In this document: in pieces, positions 59,004 to 64,000 of the stretch
Numbering within the stretch: position 1 is the first letter of the stretch
Layout: each line of letters begins with the position of its first letter
Assembly (NCBI RefSeq): GCF_046630445.1
Contig: NC_092333.1
Coordinates: 182,216,501 to 182,280,500, forward strand
Direction: 5' to 3'
Source: Rutidosis leptorrhynchoides
Taxonomy: Eukaryota > Streptophyta > Magnoliopsida > Asterales > Asteraceae
DNA: 64,000 nt
Notes under the pieces: generated by a model
The model's database searches: none
The model's input: only the letters and a program-made list of their open reading frames with translations
Told to the model about the DNA's origin: nothing
Position numbers and translations under genes: made by a program

Positions 59004-62000
59004 TTAGCTTTCTCGGCGAGCTTCTGTATTTCCAGTTTCAATATCATGTGGTTGGACGCCATGAGATGATGACGACGAAGGTGATGAAGATGTTGCTGTT
59101 TGTGTGCGTCGTGGTTCTGGACGCAAAACAATTTGGGAATTTATTTGCTGATTTGAAGTATCATTCCACCATCGTCTTTTTAGTCTTAATACCTCGACAA
59201 TAATTGAGCTACCACTCATTGCGACCCCACAGCCTGCAAACGTTGCTAGAAGAATAGACAAAACTGGCTGAACATTAACCTGGAGACAATGGACAAGATA
59301 ACTGGATAATGAGCGTGTTTTCATGATGAAATAATTGGCTACGATTAATGTGCTGGTTAATGCTTACCACCGAGTAGAAAATATGTGCGAAGATTACAAC
59401 AAATGCGAACTGAATCAATGAGTATAACCACACAAATCTTCTTCTCACTGTCAACATGTAAAATCATTTGGTTCAGTACATAGGGTGGCAAATATGAACT
59501 ACAAAAGTCAAACTTTCAAAAGCTTACCCATTGTTGAAGAAGTCATAGATGAAAGAAGACCTAAAACGCATGAAAACGGAAGAGATAGCGCAATTGCACT
59601 CGTACCCATGTTCCCAACCTTCATATAGAATCAAGGTATGTCAGCATTCATTAAATAAAAAAATAAAAAAATTCAAATATTTAAAAAAAAAATAAAAAAA
59701 AAAAAAGAAATTATGAATATAAGATAGGGACTTAATTACCAGAAGCTGTTCAATAAAACAGAAGTAGGCCAACATGCTTACAATAACTAATATGGGCACT
59801 TCTTGCCATACCCTGTATACATCACTGCACAATTCAACATGAAAGTTGTTTTAGATGTTAATCAACAGTTTATTATAAATAAATAAATAAAAAAAAAAAA
59901 ATTATAACATGAACTTGCCCGTATGCGTTTATTTCCAAATGTGATCTACTTGCACCAATGTTTCGGTTTCTGACAATACTCTGAATCCTTAAAAGTGTAA
60001 CAGGTAGGTTCTGGACGTCTTGATGACAAACGTCACAAGTCTTATTACCTTTAATGCTAAACCATTTTACAGCACAATCTTTGTGAGCTAACGCAAGTTC
60101 GCCTTTGCAGCTGCATTCCATTTTCAAGGTTTCACCACCTTCGCATAATTCAACCAAACATATCCTGCAAACAGCTTCATCTTCTGGTATATCTTCACCA
60201 CCCCCTTCTTCATTAACTAAATAATAACATACGTTAAAAAAAATCGTCACATATATCTAAGTATAGGTTAAAGATTCAACCTTTATGTAATATTTACCCG
60301 TGTCATGAGTTGGAGAAGGGGTTGGGGAAACAGTATCCGAATCTTTCATTCGTGGAGTTGATGGAATCACTCGGAAAAACGAATCCATTCGCTTGAGACT
60401 TATGTCTTCGTTGAGAACTGGGACTGAACGTGAGCGAGCTATATGCCCCTGGACTTTAGTCTACAAACAAACAAAATGAAAAAGATTACAACTTTTTAAT
60501 AGGCTAAACTCAAAATTTTAATCTAGCAACTTTGATCCTTTACCTCATTACCTGTAAATAGGTCGGTTTGAGTTATGTTCTATCTTGGGTCAACTAGGCA
60601 TATACTAGAAGGTTTAACTAAAAGCGAAATCACCATGAACGGGTCGAGATTCATACCAAGGGTATTCAAATTTCAAATGCATAAAACCTCATAAACAACT
60701 TACTTTGAATACTTAAATTCATGACATTTATTTTTTATATACTCTCCCTGTCTCAAAATAACCGTCTCATTCAACTTTTTAAGAGTTTTTTTTTTTTTTC
60801 TTAACGTTAACTTAAAATATTTTTGTTTGTTCTATATAATATTTGATAAAATTTAAAGCCAATGTACCTCCAAGTTAAGGGAACCACCCGAGTTTCCGAG
60901 TACAGATTCTTGATCTGATTGCGCAATCGGGGTGACAGGTAGAGACGATGTCCTTTGAGGAGTAAACATTTTGGTAAGTGACCATGATCTCGGGATTGAA
61001 GGTTTTTCGTCCGGTGTTATAAAAGATGAAGCTGCTGGAGCAATATTACTATTGGTCTTTTCTGTATCTTGAATTGTGTTTTTGTTCATAAATTTTGGTA
61101 GTAGACTTTTTTTTGCTGATTTAGTTTTTGTTGAGTTTGTAGCTGAAGATGCATTTGGTTTAATCTCTGATGGACTACTTGGTGTAAGATTAAAGTTGAC
61201 TTTTTTAGGAATTGGATTTGTTGTTGGCGCAATTTTGACTTGAACATGTTCTTGAGATGAAGAAGCTAGTGATGTTCTTGATGGTATCTCCAAAAACAGA
61301 TTTTGTTTCTTCCAGTTATTCCCATTTTGTGTTTCTGTAGTAAAAATCTCTTCTTCAACCTAAAATCAATCAAGAAACATGTTAATGGACATTTTCATAC
61401 TCATTTCACAATTAAAAATGCGACCGACGTAGTTATCCAGATAGAATAGGTTAGTTGGCCCAGTGTCTGATAGTGTGATTGGGTCCATTAGGGTTAATTA
61501 GGTTTATTTAGGGTTACTTTGTAATCTATAAATACTCCATTATTAATAAAGTCATGATTACGGGCTATTCATTATTCGACAGTTGTAAGTTGTTTCCTTT
61601 CGAAACTGATAAGAAACACCTGCATGAAAAACTAGTTTGAATTACAAAAAGCAAGGAGCTTTTTGTTCTTTATGGAGATTTGATTGATATGTAAATGCAA
61701 TCCAAGTCATTTTACACTAAGATGACTTATATGAAGCATATGAAAACAACATAAGTGTCAAACTGAAATCACACGTCTTTTTTTCTTTTCTTTTAAATTG
61801 AATAAAGTATGCCACTAATTTAGTGAGTAATAGTTGATAACAGTATCTTAGTGTAGTAATCATGAGGATCCATAAGTGGGATTAAAAGTTAATTAAAAGT
61901 TAGATTACTTTATGCCCTGTAAACAAGGATTAACCTTTTGCATTAGCTTTTTATCCCCTCATATCAGGAACTTTTTTTTTCTAATAATATCACGCGCGCT

Positions 62001-63136
62001 ATAATACAAGTTTACCAACATCTTTTTGATCGGCAAACGTAATCACTTGTTTACTACTAAGTAAAATTCATAGCTCATAAGTTACAAAATCATGCGTTCC
62101 TTCGATATATGTTGTTGTAAGTGAACGCAAAAATCATTTGTGTTCAATTAAATTTATCATTAGGAGTGTCTTCAAAGCCAAGTTTGGATATTTAATGATG
62201 AAAATTACTTATTACTTGGTACTTAATAAAATTATATAAATAAATATGAAAGACAAAATCAAGAAGGTTTGCTGGCCTGGATGAGAAAGTGTTTATGGTC
62301 TAAAACAACTTTTTATAAAAGCATCAATTTGTTGCTCATGAGAGAAATCTTATTAATGAATCTAAAAAAGTTACATGACTTAATAAAGGTAACAAGTTCA
62401 TATCACATGGCACCATTGTTCATCCATAAATTAGACAAACATTAAAAGTGTGACAAATATCAATTCTTCTTGAAAAAAATAAAGAAATAACTACAACGAT
62501 ATATTAGTTGTATGATAAGATCATCAAACTTAAAAATTTCATCTATCCATCAATAATCTATAATTCTATAATTATACTTATTTAGTATATTTTTAGTATT
62601 AAAAGATAGCAAAATTTTGCTTCAAATTCTCAAATTTTAGACTCGTATATCTTAAAACATGTTGATCATTCGTTCTACATGTGAAGTAGAAGTGTCATCC
62701 TTGTGCAAAATGCAACAGAAATGTGTATATTAACTAGATTTCAAACCTTACACGTCATCCAAATGACTACAAAATATGTTTATGCAAGATTATAATGATA
62801 AATATAGATAACGGAGTGAAGCTCCATGAAGTGGATATTAGAATTAAAGATAGTAGATAGTCGCATGCTTAAATTATTAAAAGATCATAACTTAGCAATA
62901 AATGTTCAGTTTAAGGAAGACCCATGAATCCATATGTGATTTCTAGTATATATTAAGCATAACTCATGCATTTGAATAAGGAAAATAGACCAAATCAATA
63001 AGATGGTGAGAAAAACAGGGGAAGAAATATGAAAACCAGCCTTGCGAATTGGTATGACTACTTCTTCACTTTGTGTTAAACTTGAATCATGCTCTTCAGC
63101 TACAACTATGATGCTTTTATTCTCTTCAGATTTCAT
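59004..63136 (-). CDS. RING-CH (MARCH-type) E3 ubiquitin ligase with four membrane segments, 8 coding exons, ~526 aa
   Basis: Exons on the minus strand: 63136-63041, 61359-60868, 60460-60298, 60216-59919, 59824-59740, 59618-59528, 59447-59368, 59279-59004; all phases fit. The N-terminal ~250 residues are Ser/Pro/Lys-rich and probably disordered, with SLTKMFTP and [11 protein letters not shown] motifs seen in this plant family. The RING-CH domain has ligands C267, C270, C285, C287, H295, C298, C311, C314 (C4HC3). Membrane segments at about 360-378 ([14 protein letters not shown]), 383-403, 412-435 and 438-460. Such proteins recruit E2 enzymes and ubiquitinate membrane cargo. Intron 4 has a GCAAGT donor, required by the reading frame. 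The exon 1-2 junction is uncertain: either a GC donor at 63040 with acceptor at 61360, or a GT donor at 63036 with an acceptor 7 bases further in; both keep frame. A missed small exon in the 1.7-kb first intron is possible. Confidence 0.88.
60738..60776. mobile_element. possible Stowaway-type MITE end fragment in intron 2
   Basis: TACTCTCCCTGTCTCAAAAT resembles the CTCCCTCCGTCCCAAAATA terminus of Stowaway MITEs after a TA target. No matching inverted end was found, so this is a fragment at most. Confidence 0.35.
61432..61600 (+). mobile_element. possible short LTR remnant in intron 1 of the RING gene
   Basis: GGCCCAGTGTC, TTAGGGTTAATTAGG, TTTAGGGTTACTTTGTAATC, CTATAAATACTCC (TATA-like) and AATAAAG follow one another as in short copia-type or TRIM LTRs. 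I could not define the two ends or a TSD. The rest of the intron (61601-63036) has nothing I can identify. Confidence 0.35.
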
Positions 63137-63263
63137 GATTTCATATAAAGTTTTGATTTTTATTGTACACCCAGAATTTATAAATGAAAATCTTGGAAAA
63201 AAATTATAAAAGATGAGAGAGACAAGGAGGGAAAAACCAGAAGGGTCTTTAAGTTCATAAATT

Positions 63264-63271
63264 CATATATA
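63264..63271 (-). promoter_or_regulatory. candidate TATA box of the RING gene
   Basis: The minus strand reads CTATATATGAAT about 130 bp upstream of the ATG, a reasonable distance for a short leader. No other evidence. Confidence 0.35.
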
Positions 63272-64000
63272 GAGAAGAGATGGTATTGTGGTGTCATTTA
63301 AACCCCTCAAAAAACAGAATGGGCCTACTTCAATACTCATATCACATCTCTTTTCCTTTTATTTCTCTTCAAAATTTCACTTTTTTCAACTTGTGTCAAT
63401 AAACACCTTTGAATCTTGATTAGGATGGTACAATAGCTTATTTGAGAATTCTTTTTATGTTACTTTCTTTTACCTAAACACATTTGAAATGGGACTCCTT
63501 TCTAACCATATGTTTCTTTTGAGTAACATGTGTAGAGTAAGCAAGATTTCACTTTATGTGCTGTTTTTTATGCATAAAGTTTAAACAAACCAAATCAAAT
63601 ATGATGTAATTAAAAAATGTATATGTTATAGTAAAAGTGCTAATAAATGTCTTATGAACGATAATTTACATTAGAATGCTAACAGATTTGGGACTATGTT
63701 GCTTTAGTAAGAGCCTTTTTTTGTATATTTTATGTAAACTGCTATGACGTGCCAGTTGATGACACATTTAAATGTTTGCATCAAAGTTCATTAATAGTAA
63801 TAATGTTATAATTCAGTAGGCTTATAACTACCTTTAGTGGTTTGATTCTTGATGTTATAATTCAGTAGGCTTATAACTACCTTTAGTGATTTGATTCTTG
63901 ATTTAGAATACTAATAATGAAGTGTAAGAACAAAGATGATAATGGAGAGAAAGAAAGAAACACTTTGTAAGTGTGAGAAATGGTGCAAGTTTAATGCTTG
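63272..64000. other. upstream region of the RING gene, no further gene seen
   Basis: AT-rich sequence with the 49-bp tandem duplication at 63803-63900. A purine-rich stretch near 63930-63965 (GGAGAGAAAGAAAGAAAC) could belong to a gene beyond the window, but nothing supports one here. Confidence 0.5.
63803..63900. repeat. 49-bp tandem duplication
   Basis: Two copies (63803-63851 and 63852-63900) beginning ATGTTATAATTCAGTAGGCT, one mismatch (TAGTGGTTT versus TAGTGATTT). Recent local duplication. Confidence 0.95.

Overview
This window is plant nuclear DNA from a eudicot. Asteraceae is my best guess from the look of the LTR families, but I cannot prove it from the sequence. About 57 kb is one nested pile of retrotransposons. 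The last 6.7 kb is gene space with two host genes whose structures look intact.

The pile can be read from insertion junctions and 5-bp target-site duplications (TSDs). The oldest layer is a decayed L1-type LINE (pieces at 25570-27330, 49052-49338 and 56295-about 57312; its 5' part lies left of the window). Three LTR insertions, all antisense to it, split it. The first is E7, an LTR in family C (22822-25569). The second is E3, a full-length Ty3/gypsy element of the Tekay/Del chromovirus type (27331-49051, TSD TGTAC). The third is E5, a solo LTR of the E3 family (49339-56294, TSD TCGTG). Each was then hit again. E2, an element with 4.3-kb LTRs and no pol, sits in E7. E1, a second full-length member of the E3 family, sits in the left LTR of E2. 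E4, a non-autonomous Athila-like element, sits in the 5' LTR of E3 (TSD GTAAC). E6, a solo LTR related to E2, sits in E5 (TSD GCATT).

The most unusual content is in E1 and E3. Between the primer-binding site and gag-pol both carry two extra genes: an acidic low-complexity ORF and an F-box protein gene that looks captured from the host (At2g35280/At1g67623-like, recognised by pattern). In E1 the acidic ORF is open and the F-box gene has two stops. In E3 the F-box gene is fully open (227 aa) and the acidic ORF has one stop. A polypurine-tract-like inverted repeat separates this extra module from gag in both, and it recurs in E2, which also has a small acidic ORF after its primer-binding site. 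This suggests modular assembly of the family.

Other structure: tRNA-like A/B-box modules in the E2/E6 LTRs; a 12-bp palindrome kept at the same place in LTRs of E1, E2, E3, E5, E6 and, with changed bases but preserved symmetry, E7; and CATGCGATCGCATG palindromes throughout E4.

Gene space: a Pro-rich, arabinogalactan-type membrane glycoprotein gene (57802-58296, +), a 100-bp Tourist-like MITE, and an eight-exon RING-CH (MARCH-type) E3 ligase gene with four membrane segments (63136 to 59004, -), including a frame-supported GC-AG intron.
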